Below are positions 8,374 through 17,004 of a stretch of 64,000 nucleotides of DNA, one piece after another. The notes under the pieces are model-generated. The model was not told where the DNA came from, ran no database searches, and saw nothing but the letters and a program-made list of their open reading frames with translations. Location of the stretch: contig CAXEND010000013.1 of assembly GCA_963997635.1 (NCBI GenBank), positions 1 to 64,000 on the forward strand. The letters run 5' to 3'. The stretch's first letter is position 1. Every line of letters starts with the position of its first letter. The position numbers were made by a program, and so were the translations under genes. The stretch is from GCA-2728135 sp002728135. GTDB lineage: Bacteria > Pseudomonadota > Alphaproteobacteria > UBA828.

Positions 8374-9399
8374 ATGGCTGATGAAAAATTTTATAATTTA
8401 GCTGGACCCTTTGATTTAAATCATATTGCTCAGCTTGTAGATGCTAAACTATATGAGAAATCAGAACCAAATAAAGTAATTTATGACGTTGCTCCATTAG
8501 ATAAAGCTGAGTCAAATGATCTAAGCTTCTTGGATAATCCAAAATATAGATCTGCTTTTAAAAATACAAAAGCAGGTGCTTGTATAATACATCCTTCACA
8601 GATAAAACATGCCCCAAAGAATTTATCGCTATTAATCACTGAAGACCCCTACAAATCTTATGCTTTAGCCGCTAAGGCTTTTTATCCTACAATCCGCCCA
8701 GAACCATATATTTCTCAATATGCCCACATCGCAGATAATGTACAAATAGGAGAGGGATGCAGAATTGAGGCTGGAGCAGTTATCAATAGTAATGTCATTA
8801 TAGGTTCATATTGTCACGTAGAATCTAATGCTGTAATCAGTGCTGCTGTCTCAATAGGGGATGATTGTGTCATTGGTGCAAATTCAAGCTTATCTCACTG
8901 TTCTATAGGAAAACGTGTCAAAATTTATCCAGGTGCAAGAATAGGTCAAGAAGGATTTGGTTTTGCACCAAGTATAACAGGGCATACAAAAGTTCCTCAA
9001 TTAGGAAAAGTTGTAATACATAATGATTGTGAGATAGGTGCTAACACAACCATAGATAGAGGTTCAGGTCCAAATACAATAGTAGGCCAGGGAACTTGGC
9101 TGGATAACTTAGTACAAATTGGCCATAATGCAAAACTAGGACGTGGATGTATTATGGCATCACAATCAGGTCTTGCTGGTAGTGCAGAAATTGGTGATTT
9201 TGTCTTTATAGGTGGACAAGTAGGTATTTCTGGACATATCAAAATAGGGGATGGAGTTAAAGTTGCCGGACAATCAGGGGTAATTAAAGATATTCCTCCT
9301 GGTTTAACTTACGGTGGAACACCAGCAGTTCCAATTAAAGAATGGCATAGACAAACAAATATTCTTGCAAGTTTAATTAAATCTAAGGGTGGAAAGTAA
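8374..9399 (+). CDS. lpxD: UDP-3-O-acylglucosamine N-acyltransferase
   Basis: LpxD adds the second hydroxyacyl chain to UDP-glucosamine in lipid A synthesis. The 341 residues contain the N-terminal uridine-binding domain (about 10-105, with NDLSFLDNPKYRSAF and a later ACIIHPSQ segment), followed by a left-handed beta-helix of isoleucine-patch hexapeptides (about 110-310) including VQIGHNAKLGRGCIMASQSGLAGS with the presumed catalytic His, and a C-terminal helix. It lies in the cluster skp-lpxD-fabZ-lpxA-lpxI-lpxB, which encodes consecutive early steps of the Raetz pathway. Confidence 0.97.
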   Translation: MADEKFYNLAGPFDLNHIAQLVDAKLYEKSEPNKVIYDVAPLDKAESNDLSFLDNPKYRSAFKNTKAGACIIHPSQIKHAPKNLSLLITEDPYKSYALAAKAFYPTIRPEPYISQYAHIADNVQIGEGCRIEAGAVINSNVIIGSYCHVESNAVISAAVSIGDDCVIGANSSLSHCSIGKRVKIYPGARIGQEGFGFAPSITGHTKVPQLGKVVIHNDCEIGANTTIDRGSGPNTIVGQGTWLDNLVQIGHNAKLGRGCIMASQSGLAGSAEIGDFVFIGGQVGISGHIKIGDGVKVAGQSGVIKDIPPGLTYGGTPAVPIKEWHRQTNILASLIKSKGGK

Positions 9400-9404
9400 T
9401 TTCG

Positions 9405-9875
9405 ATGACTAAAATTTTATTACATGACGAATATGACACCTATGATATAGAAAAAATACTTGAAGCAATACCTCACAGGTATCCATTTCTTTTGGTCGAT
9501 AAGGTAATTAAAGTAAAACGCGATGAATCTGCTATAGGAATAAAAAATGTAACTATCAATGAAAATCATTTCCAAGGGCATTTCCCAAAACGACCTGTAA
9601 TGCCCGGGGTCTTAATTATTGAATCAATGGCTCAAACTGCAGCTGTTTTAGTAGTTGCTTCTCTTGGGCCTGAGATGGCAGGTAAATTAGTTTATTTTAT
9701 GAGTGTAGAAAATTGTAGATTTAGAAAGCCAGTTTTTCCTGGGGATCAAATTCAAATTCATGTCTCAAAAAAACATCGTAGAAGAAATGTATGGAAATTT
9801 GAAGCAACGGCAACAGTTGATAATAAGTCAGTTGCTGAAGCCACTTATTCAGCAATGATATTGGAAGACACATGA
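9405..9875 (+). CDS. fabZ: 3-hydroxyacyl-[ACP] dehydratase FabZ
   Basis: FabZ removes water from 3-hydroxyacyl-ACP in fatty-acid elongation and competes with LpxA and LpxD for the same substrate, which explains its place between their genes. The 156 residues fold as a single hot-dog domain; IPHRYPFLLVDKV, the catalytic-His motif HFQGHFPKRPVMPGV and the helix ESMAQTAAVL are all intact. The stop codon overlaps the start of lpxA (ATGA), indicating translational coupling. Confidence 0.97.
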   Translation: MTKILLHDEYDTYDIEKILEAIPHRYPFLLVDKVIKVKRDESAIGIKNVTINENHFQGHFPKRPVMPGVLIIESMAQTAAVLVVASLGPEMAGKLVYFMSVENCRFRKPVFPGDQIQIHVSKKHRRRNVWKFEATATVDNKSVAEATYSAMILEDT

Positions 9876-10672
9876 CTAGAATTCATAGAACTGCAGTAGT
9901 TTCAGAGAAAGCTACCATAGGAAAAGATGTAATAATTGGCCCCTATTGTGTAATAGGGGATGATGTCAAGATAGGGAATAGCGTTGAATTAATATCTCAT
10001 ATATTTATTGATGGTCATACTGACATAGGTAGCCGAACAAAAATATATCCTTTTGCCTCGATAGGGACACCACCCCAAGATTTAAAATATAAGGGTGAAA
10101 TATCAAAACTGAAAATAGGAGAGGATAACATTATACGTGAACATGTAACTATGAATCCAGGCACAGAAGGTGGAGGACTAACTACCCAGATCGGAGATAA
10201 ATGCCTTTTTATGGTTGCAACTCACGTAGCCCATGACTGCATAATTGGCAATAATGTAGTAATGGCTAATAATGCAACATTAGCAGGACATGTAAAAATA
10301 AATGATTGGGTTATTTTAGGTGGATTATCTGCTGTTCATCAATTTGTTCGCATCGGTAGACATGCTATTATTGGAGGAGTTACTGGAGTAAGAGATGACG
10401 TTATTCCATATGGATCTGTTACTGGTGCACATGGTAAGCTTGCCGGTTTAAATTTAGTAGGCCTAAAACGTCGGGGATTCGACAGAGAAACAATTCATGA
10501 TTTAAGACGTGCGTTTAGACTTTTATTTGCTAATGAAGGTACTATGACAGAACGTGTTACAGATGTAACTGAATTATACAGCGGAAATGAACCAGTTATG
10601 GATATTGTAAATTTTATCCAATCTGACAGTAGTAGAGCAATATGCCAGCCGCGCGGTGAAAGTGCAGAGTAA
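9872..10672 (+). CDS. lpxA: UDP-N-acetylglucosamine 3-O-acyltransferase
   Basis: LpxA transfers a hydroxyacyl group from ACP to UDP-GlcNAc, the first step of lipid A synthesis. The 266-residue protein has a left-handed beta-helix made of hexapeptide repeats (about 1-190), with the catalytic-His region MVATHVAHDCIIGNNVVMAN and the HQFVRIGRHAIIGG segment, then the C-terminal helical domain beginning near GLNLVGLKRRGF. It overlaps fabZ by four bases and lpxI by seventeen. Confidence 0.97.
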   Translation: MTRIHRTAVVSEKATIGKDVIIGPYCVIGDDVKIGNSVELISHIFIDGHTDIGSRTKIYPFASIGTPPQDLKYKGEISKLKIGEDNIIREHVTMNPGTEGGGLTTQIGDKCLFMVATHVAHDCIIGNNVVMANNATLAGHVKINDWVILGGLSAVHQFVRIGRHAIIGGVTGVRDDVIPYGSVTGAHGKLAGLNLVGLKRRGFDRETIHDLRRAFRLLFANEGTMTERVTDVTELYSGNEPVMDIVNFIQSDSSRAICQPRGESAE

Positions 10673-11483
10673 AATAGGAATTATTGCAGGTAGTGGGTTA
10701 CTCCCCCTACGTCTTATTGATTCATGCCGTGAATCTTCAAAACCATATTTTATAATACTATTAGAAGGTGAAGCAAAACCTTCTGATTATTATGGTGAGG
10801 ACTTTTCACTTATACCAATTGGAAGTTTGGGAAAAACCATTAATGCACTTAAAAAATCTAATTGTACTGAAGTTGTTATGGCAGGCCCCGTTAAGAGGCC
10901 ATCTTTGAGCAAACTCAAACTTGACCTAAGAGCAATAAAATTATTAGCAAGATTCGCGAGATCAAAAAATCAAGGAGATGACGCACTTCTAAGGATTTTA
11001 GTTAAAGAGCTTGAATTAGAAGGTTTTAAAGTAATTGGAGCTGATGAAATACTGGGAAAAGGATCATTAGCAAAAGTTGGAGTTATGGGAAAGCATGCAC
11101 CTAACCAAGTTGCATTAGATAACATTAGTTTAGGAATTGAGGTTGCACAGACTCTAGGTAGTCTAGATATAGGTCAATCTGTAATTATTCAAGAAAATGT
11201 TGTAATTGGAGTGGAAGCAGCAGAAGGAACCGATTCATTAATTCAACGATGTAGGAAACTTCTAAAAGAAGGTTCGCCTGGAGTATTAGTAAAGGTTAAA
11301 AAACCAAATCAGGATCCTAGAGCAGACTTGCCGACTATCGGAGTGAACACAGTAAAAATATCTTTTGAAAGTGGACTTAGTGGAATTGCTGTAGTTGCAA
11401 ATAGCACACTAATTATTGATTATGATTCTGTGATTAATGAGGCAAATTCTTTAGGACTCTTTATTTACGGACAAACCCAATAG
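10656..11483 (+). CDS. lpxI: UDP-2,3-diacylglucosamine pyrophosphatase LpxI
   Basis: LpxI hydrolyses UDP-2,3-diacylglucosamine to lipid X and UMP; it replaces the unrelated LpxH in most alphaproteobacteria. The 275-residue sequence matches the DUF1009 family: IGIIAGSGLLPLRLID at the N-terminus, a central EVVMAGPVKRPSLSKLK segment, and the C-terminal catalytic domain with GVEAAEGTDSLIQRC and KVKKPNQDPRADLPTIG. The GTG start lies inside lpxA; a second GTG two codons later is also possible. Its stop overlaps the lpxB GTG. Confidence 0.95.
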   Translation: MKVQSKIGIIAGSGLLPLRLIDSCRESSKPYFIILLEGEAKPSDYYGEDFSLIPIGSLGKTINALKKSNCTEVVMAGPVKRPSLSKLKLDLRAIKLLARFARSKNQGDDALLRILVKELELEGFKVIGADEILGKGSLAKVGVMGKHAPNQVALDNISLGIEVAQTLGSLDIGQSVIIQENVVIGVEAAEGTDSLIQRCRKLLKEGSPGVLVKVKKPNQDPRADLPTIGVNTVKISFESGLSGIAVVANSTLIIDYDSVINEANSLGLFIYGQTQ

Positions 11484-12664
11484 TGAACATAATCAAAAAT
11501 ACAAAAGAATTACCTTTAATTTATATTATTGCGGGGGAACCCTCTGGAGATTTATTGGGAGCTAACCTGATGTGTTCTTTAATTAAATTAACAGATGGAA
11601 AAATCAGATTTGCAGGAGTTGGTGGATCAAGAATGAAAGCAGCGGGGCTTAAAAGTCTCTTTCCAATGGAAGATATAAGCCTTATGGGTTTCATTGAAAT
11701 ACTTCCTCACTTACCACTTATATTTAAAAGATTAACACAGGTTAAGAAAGATATTAATAAAAATAAACCAAGATGTGTTATAACCATAGACTCTCCAGAA
11801 TTTAATTTTCGAGTAGGTAAATCAATAAAAGATCCCAATATATACATTATTCACTATGTAGCTCCAACGGTATGGGCTTATAGACCAAAACGTGCAGAAA
11901 AAATTTCTAAATTTCTAGATTTATTGCTTGTTTTATTTCCATTTGAGCCAACATATTTTGAAAAAGTAGGTTTAGAAACAACCTTCGTTGGCCACCCACT
12001 TGCTAAAAAAAATATTAAAAATATTGATCCTAGGGTTCTACTAAGAGATATAGACTTCAAGGAAGACAATATTTATATTACAATCTTACCTGGAAGCCGA
12101 AAAACAGAAATAAAACGTCATATATCTTTATTTGAAAAAGCTCTTAGACCTTTGGCGGTAAAAAATAAAAAAATTGTCTTTCTCCTCCCTATAGCCGATA
12201 ATTTAAGAAAAGAATATATACAAAAACAAATTCAGAATTGGTCTATTCCAGTTCATATTTTAAGTGGTGAAGAACAAAAATATACAGCATTTAAAATTAG
12301 CAGAGCAGCACTGGCAGTATCTGGTACTGTGACTCTAGAATTGGCCATAGCCGGCCTACCTATGATAGTTGTATATCGAGCAAACCCAATAACTGCTGCT
12401 ATAGCAAAAAGAATAATAAAATTAAAAAATATTTCTTTAGGTAATATTCTCCTAGGAAAGAGTGTAGCAACTGAGCTTCTGCAAGAAAATGCTACTCCTA
12501 AAAACATTACAGATTCTTTATGGAGTTTGATAATTGATAGTCCTTCAAGAGACCTTCAAATAAATGAATGGAAAAAAATTCCTGATTTATTAACGACTGA
12601 AAATAAAGATAGCCCAAGTAATCAAGCAGCATCTGCAATTTTAAAAAAGATAAATTTAATCTAA
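11483..12664 (+). CDS. lpxB: Lipid-A-disaccharide synthase
   Basis: LpxB joins lipid X and UDP-diacylglucosamine into the lipid A disaccharide at the inner-membrane face. The 393-residue GT19 glycosyltransferase shows the N-terminal IIAGEPSGDLLGANLM loop, GVGGSRMKAAGLKSLF, ISLMGFIEILPHLP, then YVAPTVWAYRPKRA and the C-domain PGSRKTEI and SGTVTLELAIAGLPMIVVYR motifs. It starts at GTG overlapping the lpxI stop and ends the lipid A cluster. LpxK and WaaA are not in this window. Confidence 0.96.
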   Translation: MNIIKNTKELPLIYIIAGEPSGDLLGANLMCSLIKLTDGKIRFAGVGGSRMKAAGLKSLFPMEDISLMGFIEILPHLPLIFKRLTQVKKDINKNKPRCVITIDSPEFNFRVGKSIKDPNIYIIHYVAPTVWAYRPKRAEKISKFLDLLLVLFPFEPTYFEKVGLETTFVGHPLAKKNIKNIDPRVLLRDIDFKEDNIYITILPGSRKTEIKRHISLFEKALRPLAVKNKKIVFLLPIADNLRKEYIQKQIQNWSIPVHILSGEEQKYTAFKISRAALAVSGTVTLELAIAGLPMIVVYRANPITAAIAKRIIKLKNISLGNILLGKSVATELLQENATPKNITDSLWSLIIDSPSRDLQINEWKKIPDLLTTENKDSPSNQAASAILKKINLI

Positions 12665-12708
12665 GTTAAATAACTATTAGTTCTGTTATGATAAAAAGGA
12701 AAAATCAA

Positions 12709-13128
12709 ATGAGTGTAACTTCCCAAGATATTCTAAAAAACTCTAGACTCTTACATACTATGATCCGCGTTAAAGATTTAGACCTATCTTTGAAGTTTTA
12801 TACAGAGTTATTAGGAATGAATTTACTTAGAAAAAATGACTATCCTACAGGCAAATTTACACTTGCTTTTGTCGGGTATGGAGATGAAGAAAATCATACT
12901 GTTATTGAATTAACGCATAACTGGGATCAAGACGATCCTTATGAACATGGTGATGGATTTGGACACATAGCAATTAGTGTAGAAGATGCTTATAAAGTAT
13001 GTGAAAAACTTTCTATAGAGGGTGTCAAAATCCCAAGACCAGCAGGGCCTATGAAAGGTGGGACAAGAGTAATAGCATTCATTGAAGACCCTGATGGATA
13101 CAAAATCGAGCTTATACAAAGAAGCTAA
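12709..13128 (+). CDS. gloA: Lactoylglutathione lyase (glyoxalase I)
   Basis: Glyoxalase I turns the hemithioacetal of methylglyoxal and glutathione into lactoylglutathione. The 139-residue vicinal-oxygen-chelate protein has LLHTMIRVKDLDLSLKFY (metal-ligand His), FVGYGDEENHTVIELTHN with metal-ligand Glu, GHIAISVED and the last ligand Glu in DPDGYKIELIQR. The ATG at 12709 has AAAGGA at a good distance; an ATG at 12688 would add seven residues but has no ribosome site. It is a separate unit after lpxB and convergent with gltA. Confidence 0.93.
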   Translation: MSVTSQDILKNSRLLHTMIRVKDLDLSLKFYTELLGMNLLRKNDYPTGKFTLAFVGYGDEENHTVIELTHNWDQDDPYEHGDGFGHIAISVEDAYKVCEKLSIEGVKIPRPAGPMKGGTRVIAFIEDPDGYKIELIQRS

Positions 13129-13168
13129 ATAGCACGCTCTTTCTATAATCATCAATAGCAGATAGTAT

Positions 13169-14464
13169 TTACTTTCGTTGATCTAGAGGTGTATAAGGCC
13201 TTGAAGGAGATCCAGTATATAACTGACGAGGACGTCCAATCTTTTGCTCAGGATCTTCAATCATTTCCTTCCACTGTGCTACCCATCCAACAGTCCTTGC
13301 TATGGCAAAAATAACTGTAAAAAGATGTGTAGGAATTCCCATTGCACTTAATATTAAACCCGAATAAAAGTCTACATTTGGGTATAATTTCCTCTCAACA
13401 AAATAGTCATCCTCCAAAGCAATACGCTCAAGCTCCATAGCTATGTCTAACATCGCATTATCGATTCCAAGATCATCTAATACCTGATGACAAGTTTGTC
13501 GCATAACCTTCGCTCTTGGATCATAATTTTTGTAAACACGATGGCCAAAACCCATAAGGCGAAATGGATCGTCCTTATCTTTAGCTTTTTTAACAAAAGT
13601 AGCAATTTGATCTTTGCTTCCTATCTCCTCTAACATCTGAACAACTGCTTCATTTGCTCCACCGTGTGCTGGCCCCCAAAGTGTAGCAATACCTGCTGCA
13701 ATACATGCGTATGGATTAGCACCAGATGATCCAGCGAGTCTAACTGTCGATGTAGAAGCATTTTGTTCATGATCGGCGTGCAATATCAAAATTTGATCCA
13801 TTGCCCTAGCTTGTACTGGATTAATCTCATAGTCTTCACAGGGAACTGCAAACATCATATGAAGAAAATTTTCTGAATATGTTAAATCATTACGTGGATA
13901 CACAAAAGGCTGACCAACATTATATTTGTATGCCATAGCTGCTATTGTAGGCATTTTTGCTAATAATCTATGAGAGGCAATCATTCGGTGATAAGGATCC
14001 TGAATATCAGTAGCATCATGATAAAATGCAGCTAAGGCCCCTACAACACCAATCATTACAGCCATTGGATGGGCATCCCTTCGGAAACCTCTATATAGAT
14101 AATTTATTTGCTCATGAACCATTGTGTGGTGTGTAATTGTATATTCGAACTTCTGTTTCTCTTGTAAGCTTGGTAACTCACCATTGAGTAGGAGATAAGA
14201 GACTTCTAAAAAATCACTTTTTTCTGCTAATTCTTCTATTGGATACCCTCTATGCAAAAGTATTCCTTGCTCTCCATCAATATAAGTTATTGCTGATGCA
14301 CAAGAACCTGTCGCTGTAAAACCTGGATCATAAGTAAAATGTCCAGTTTGCGAATATAATTTTCTTACATCTATTACAGAAGGTCCTAGAGTGCCAGATA
14401 AGACTGGCAAATCTAGAGCTAAACCTAATTTATCCTCCGATAATTTAAAGCTATTATCTGACAA
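13169..14464 (-). CDS. gltA: Type II citrate synthase
   Basis: Citrate synthase condenses acetyl-CoA and oxaloacetate at the entry of the TCA cycle. The 431 residues match the NADH-sensitive hexameric type of proteobacteria: an N-terminal extension, then DPGFTATGSCASAITYIDGEQG, the catalytic His regions LILHADHEQNASTST and GFGHRVYKNYDPRA, and the catalytic Asp in NVDFYSGLI near the C-terminus. An upstream non-coding stretch of about 200 bases to gltX probably carries its promoter. gltX-gltA order is common in alphaproteobacteria. Confidence 0.97.
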   Translation of the reverse strand: MSDNSFKLSEDKLGLALDLPVLSGTLGPSVIDVRKLYSQTGHFTYDPGFTATGSCASAITYIDGEQGILLHRGYPIEELAEKSDFLEVSYLLLNGELPSLQEKQKFEYTITHHTMVHEQINYLYRGFRRDAHPMAVMIGVVGALAAFYHDATDIQDPYHRMIASHRLLAKMPTIAAMAYKYNVGQPFVYPRNDLTYSENFLHMMFAVPCEDYEINPVQARAMDQILILHADHEQNASTSTVRLAGSSGANPYACIAAGIATLWGPAHGGANEAVVQMLEEIGSKDQIATFVKKAKDKDDPFRLMGFGHRVYKNYDPRAKVMRQTCHQVLDDLGIDNAMLDIAMELERIALEDDYFVERKLYPNVDFYSGLILSAMGIPTHLFTVIFAIARTVGWVAQWKEMIEDPEQKIGRPRQLYTGSPSRPYTPLDQRK

Positions 14465-14669
14465 TTTCTTTTACCTCTTTGATGATCACTATCGTTGGTC
14501 ACATAGAATCTTAAAATTCGAGATCACAAAGATTATTTGACACATGATTAAAATCTTTGCTTAAAATTTATTCTTTAATCTATTAATTAATTATAATAAA
14601 TAAATCAAAGGACAACATTTAAATATTGAGATTGTATTATACTACAAAGAAGTAAGAAAAACCATAATC
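14465..14669. other. Non-coding stretch between gltX and gltA
   Basis: No coding or RNA gene was recognised in these 205 very AT-rich bases. The stretch lies upstream of gltA on the minus strand and presumably contains its promoter; AGAGG lies close to the gltA start. I could not pick a convincing -35/-10 pair. Confidence 0.4.
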
Positions 14670-16073
14670 CTATTTCTTAACAGCATCAGAGATCCTTTTT
14701 ATAACTTCAGACCTACCGAGCACAAAAATAATAGAAAAAATTCCGGGTGATGTGTTTGTCCCAGTGAGTGCACTCCTAATTGGCTGTGCAATATTGCCAA
14801 GTTTAATATTTTCCTTTTTAACAAAACTCCGTACAATTTCTTCTATATGTTCTTCGCTCCAGTCCTTACACTCTAAAAATTCATTTGCAATCTTATTGAG
14901 AAGAATCTTTGCCTCATTAGTTAGTATTTTTAACGCTTTATCATCATAGGATATAGGTGTTTTTTCAAAAATAAAATCAATGGATTCAATTATTTGTATT
15001 ATTGTATTACTTTTTTGTATTAACTCTGATCTCAGATAGATAAACTTATCTTTATTCTCATCAACAGCTTCTTTACCCCATTTCAAACAAAGTAATCGGT
15101 AACATTCATCTAAAATTTTGGAATGATCTGAACTTCTTATGTAATGACCGTTCATATTAATTAACTTATCTAAATCAAATCTTGATGGAGATTTACCAAT
15201 ACCATCCAAACTAAACCATTTGATAGCTTGCTCTTGGGAAATCAATTCATCATCACCATGAGACCAACCTAAACGCAGAAGATAATTACACATTGCCTCA
15301 GGTAAAATTCCCATTTTTTCATAGAAACCTAACTCCACAGAACCATGACGTTTTGATAGTTTTGAACCATCTGACCCATGAATTAAGGGTATATGAGAGA
15401 ATTTTGGAGTTTCCCAAGCTAGAGCTTTAAATAGCTGCGTTTGACGGGCTGTATTTGTAAGATGGTCATCTCCTCTTATAGCATCAGTTATTCCCATGTC
15501 ATGGTCATCTACCACTACAGAAAGCATATAAGTTGGGCTTCCATCAGCACGCAACAAAACCATATCATCAACTTGTTTGTTAGAAATACTAATCTTTCCC
15601 TGTACACCGTCATCAAAAATAGTTTCACCCTCAATCAAAGCTTTAAAACGAACTACTGGAGAAATTCCTGGAGGAGCATCCTGTGGATCTTTATCTCTCC
15701 ATGTTCCATCATATCTAACAGGGTTTCCTTGTTTACGTGCTTTCTCTCTCATTTCCTCTAACTCAGAGGCAGTACAATAACATTTATATGCTCTACCTGA
15801 GTCCATGAGAAAGCTAACAACCTCTCTATGTCGATTTGCCCTTGAATGTTGGAGGATAGGATCACCATCCCATTCAATGCCTAGCCATTTTAGTCCATTA
15901 AGTATTTGGGTTATAGCATCATCCGTAGATCGAACTCGGTCAGTATCTTCAATTCTAAGGAGAAACTTACCACCGTATCTTTTTGCAAATAGCCAGTTAA
16001 AGAGGGCAGTTCTTGCTCCTCCAAGGTGTAAAAATCCTGTGGGAGAAGGGGCAAATCGAGTTACTACAGACAT
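14670..16073 (-). CDS. gltX: Glutamyl-tRNA synthetase
   Basis: GltX charges tRNA-Glu (and, in bacteria lacking GlnRS, also tRNA-Gln). The 467-residue class I enzyme has the HIGH-type motif PSPTGFLHLGGARTALFN at residues 9-26 and the KMSKS-type motif GSKLSKRHGS near residue 240, followed by the anticodon-binding helical domain. Length is normal. Whether this is a discriminating or non-discriminating enzyme cannot be told here; gatCAB or glnS elsewhere would decide. Many alphaproteobacteria have a second gltX. Confidence 0.96.
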   Translation of the reverse strand: MSVVTRFAPSPTGFLHLGGARTALFNWLFAKRYGGKFLLRIEDTDRVRSTDDAITQILNGLKWLGIEWDGDPILQHSRANRHREVVSFLMDSGRAYKCYCTASELEEMREKARKQGNPVRYDGTWRDKDPQDAPPGISPVVRFKALIEGETIFDDGVQGKISISNKQVDDMVLLRADGSPTYMLSVVVDDHDMGITDAIRGDDHLTNTARQTQLFKALAWETPKFSHIPLIHGSDGSKLSKRHGSVELGFYEKMGILPEAMCNYLLRLGWSHGDDELISQEQAIKWFSLDGIGKSPSRFDLDKLINMNGHYIRSSDHSKILDECYRLLCLKWGKEAVDENKDKFIYLRSELIQKSNTIIQIIESIDFIFEKTPISYDDKALKILTNEAKILLNKIANEFLECKDWSEEHIEEIVRSFVKKENIKLGNIAQPIRSALTGTNTSPGIFSIIFVLGRSEVIKRISDAVKK

Positions 16074-16164
16074 ATAGTTTATACTTTTATTTTTTAGAGA
16101 TTGGATGCTATAGAATTAAATTAAATTTAATTTATGATTGAAGGAAAGACTAGTGACTTAATAA

Positions 16165-16899
16165 TTAACAATCATATTTTCTTATTATTCCAGCTATGCG
16201 TCCTTGAACTTTAACCCTCCCAGGTCCGAAAATACGGGTTTCATGGTTTAAATTTTCAGGTTCTAGAGCAATAGATTCTCCCTTACGCCTGATTCTTTTT
16301 AGCGTGACCTCATTATCATCAATTAAAGCAACAATAATGCTTCCATTATCAGCCGTATCAGATCTCTGAATAATAGCTATATCACCATCAAATATACCTA
16401 CATCTATCATAGAATCCCCGGCGACCTCTAATGCATAATATTCTCCGGAACCTAGCAAGGTTGAAGGAACGTCAATACTCTCGGTTTCATCTCTTAATGC
16501 TTCTATAGGTAAACCTGCCGCAATGCGACCATAAAGAGGTAAAGATACATTTTCTGGACCTAATGAATCTTGATATTCCGCAGAATAATTACTTGTTTCT
16601 TTCCCAAACTTTCCTTCTATTACATTATTTGGCAGATCATTTGAATTTAGGGTTTCAGATCCACCTTGGAAAGATGCAGGCAGTTTTATAACTTCTAAAG
16701 CACGAGCTCGGTGAGGTAATCTTCTTAAAAAACCCCTCTCTTCAAGAGCAGATACTAATCTATGGATTCCAGATTTTGATTTTAAAGATAATGCAGCTTT
16801 CATTTCTTCAAACGAAGGTGCAACTCCATTACTTCTCATATGGGTATCAATATAAACCAATAATTCTAATTGCTTACGGGTTAACACAGTTGCCTCCAT
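16165..16899 (-). CDS. lexA: LexA repressor
   Basis: LexA represses the SOS regulon and inactivates itself by RecA-stimulated cleavage. The 244 residues contain an N-terminal winged helix-turn-helix (about 1-70, starting LTRKQLELLVYI), a long linker, and an S24 peptidase domain with the cleavage site Ala128-Gly129 (RIAAGLP), catalytic Ser163 (AGDSM) and Lys201 (VTLKRIRR). All residues needed for self-cleavage are present. A GTTC-N7-GTTC operator lies just upstream, so autorepression is very likely. The gene follows moeA in the trp-moa-moe-lexA block typical of alphaproteobacteria; comEC, often next, is absent. Confidence 0.96.
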   Translation of the reverse strand: MEATVLTRKQLELLVYIDTHMRSNGVAPSFEEMKAALSLKSKSGIHRLVSALEERGFLRRLPHRARALEVIKLPASFQGGSETLNSNDLPNNVIEGKFGKETSNYSAEYQDSLGPENVSLPLYGRIAAGLPIEALRDETESIDVPSTLLGSGEYYALEVAGDSMIDVGIFDGDIAIIQRSDTADNGSIIVALIDDNEVTLKRIRRKGESIALEPENLNHETRIFGPGRVKVQGRIAGIIRKYDC

Positions 16900-16929
16900 G
16901 CTATGAACAAAACGTAAACTCTTATATCT

Positions 16930-16958
16930 GTTCTACTTTAGTTCGCTTAAACCGTCAA
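16930..16958 (-). promoter_or_regulatory. lexA promoter with alphaproteobacterial SOS box
   Basis: On the minus strand a -35 TTGACG (16953-16958) and a -10-like TAGAAC (16930-16935) are separated by 17 bases. The SOS box GAAC-N7-GAAC (16930-16944, read GTTC-N7-GTTC on the plus strand) fills the spacer and ends inside the -10, so bound LexA would block RNA polymerase. The box matches the known alphaproteobacterial consensus exactly and lies about 30 bases before the lexA ATG. Confidence 0.85.
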
Positions 16959-17004
16959 GGATAAGAAAAAATATAAAAAGCAGTTAATGTAAAATAAATG
17001 AATA

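Noticed and set aside
15441..16077. Long plus-strand open frames opposite gltX
   Set aside because: They are shadow frames of a strongly conserved minus-strand gene with intact motifs; many genes here show similar antisense frames.
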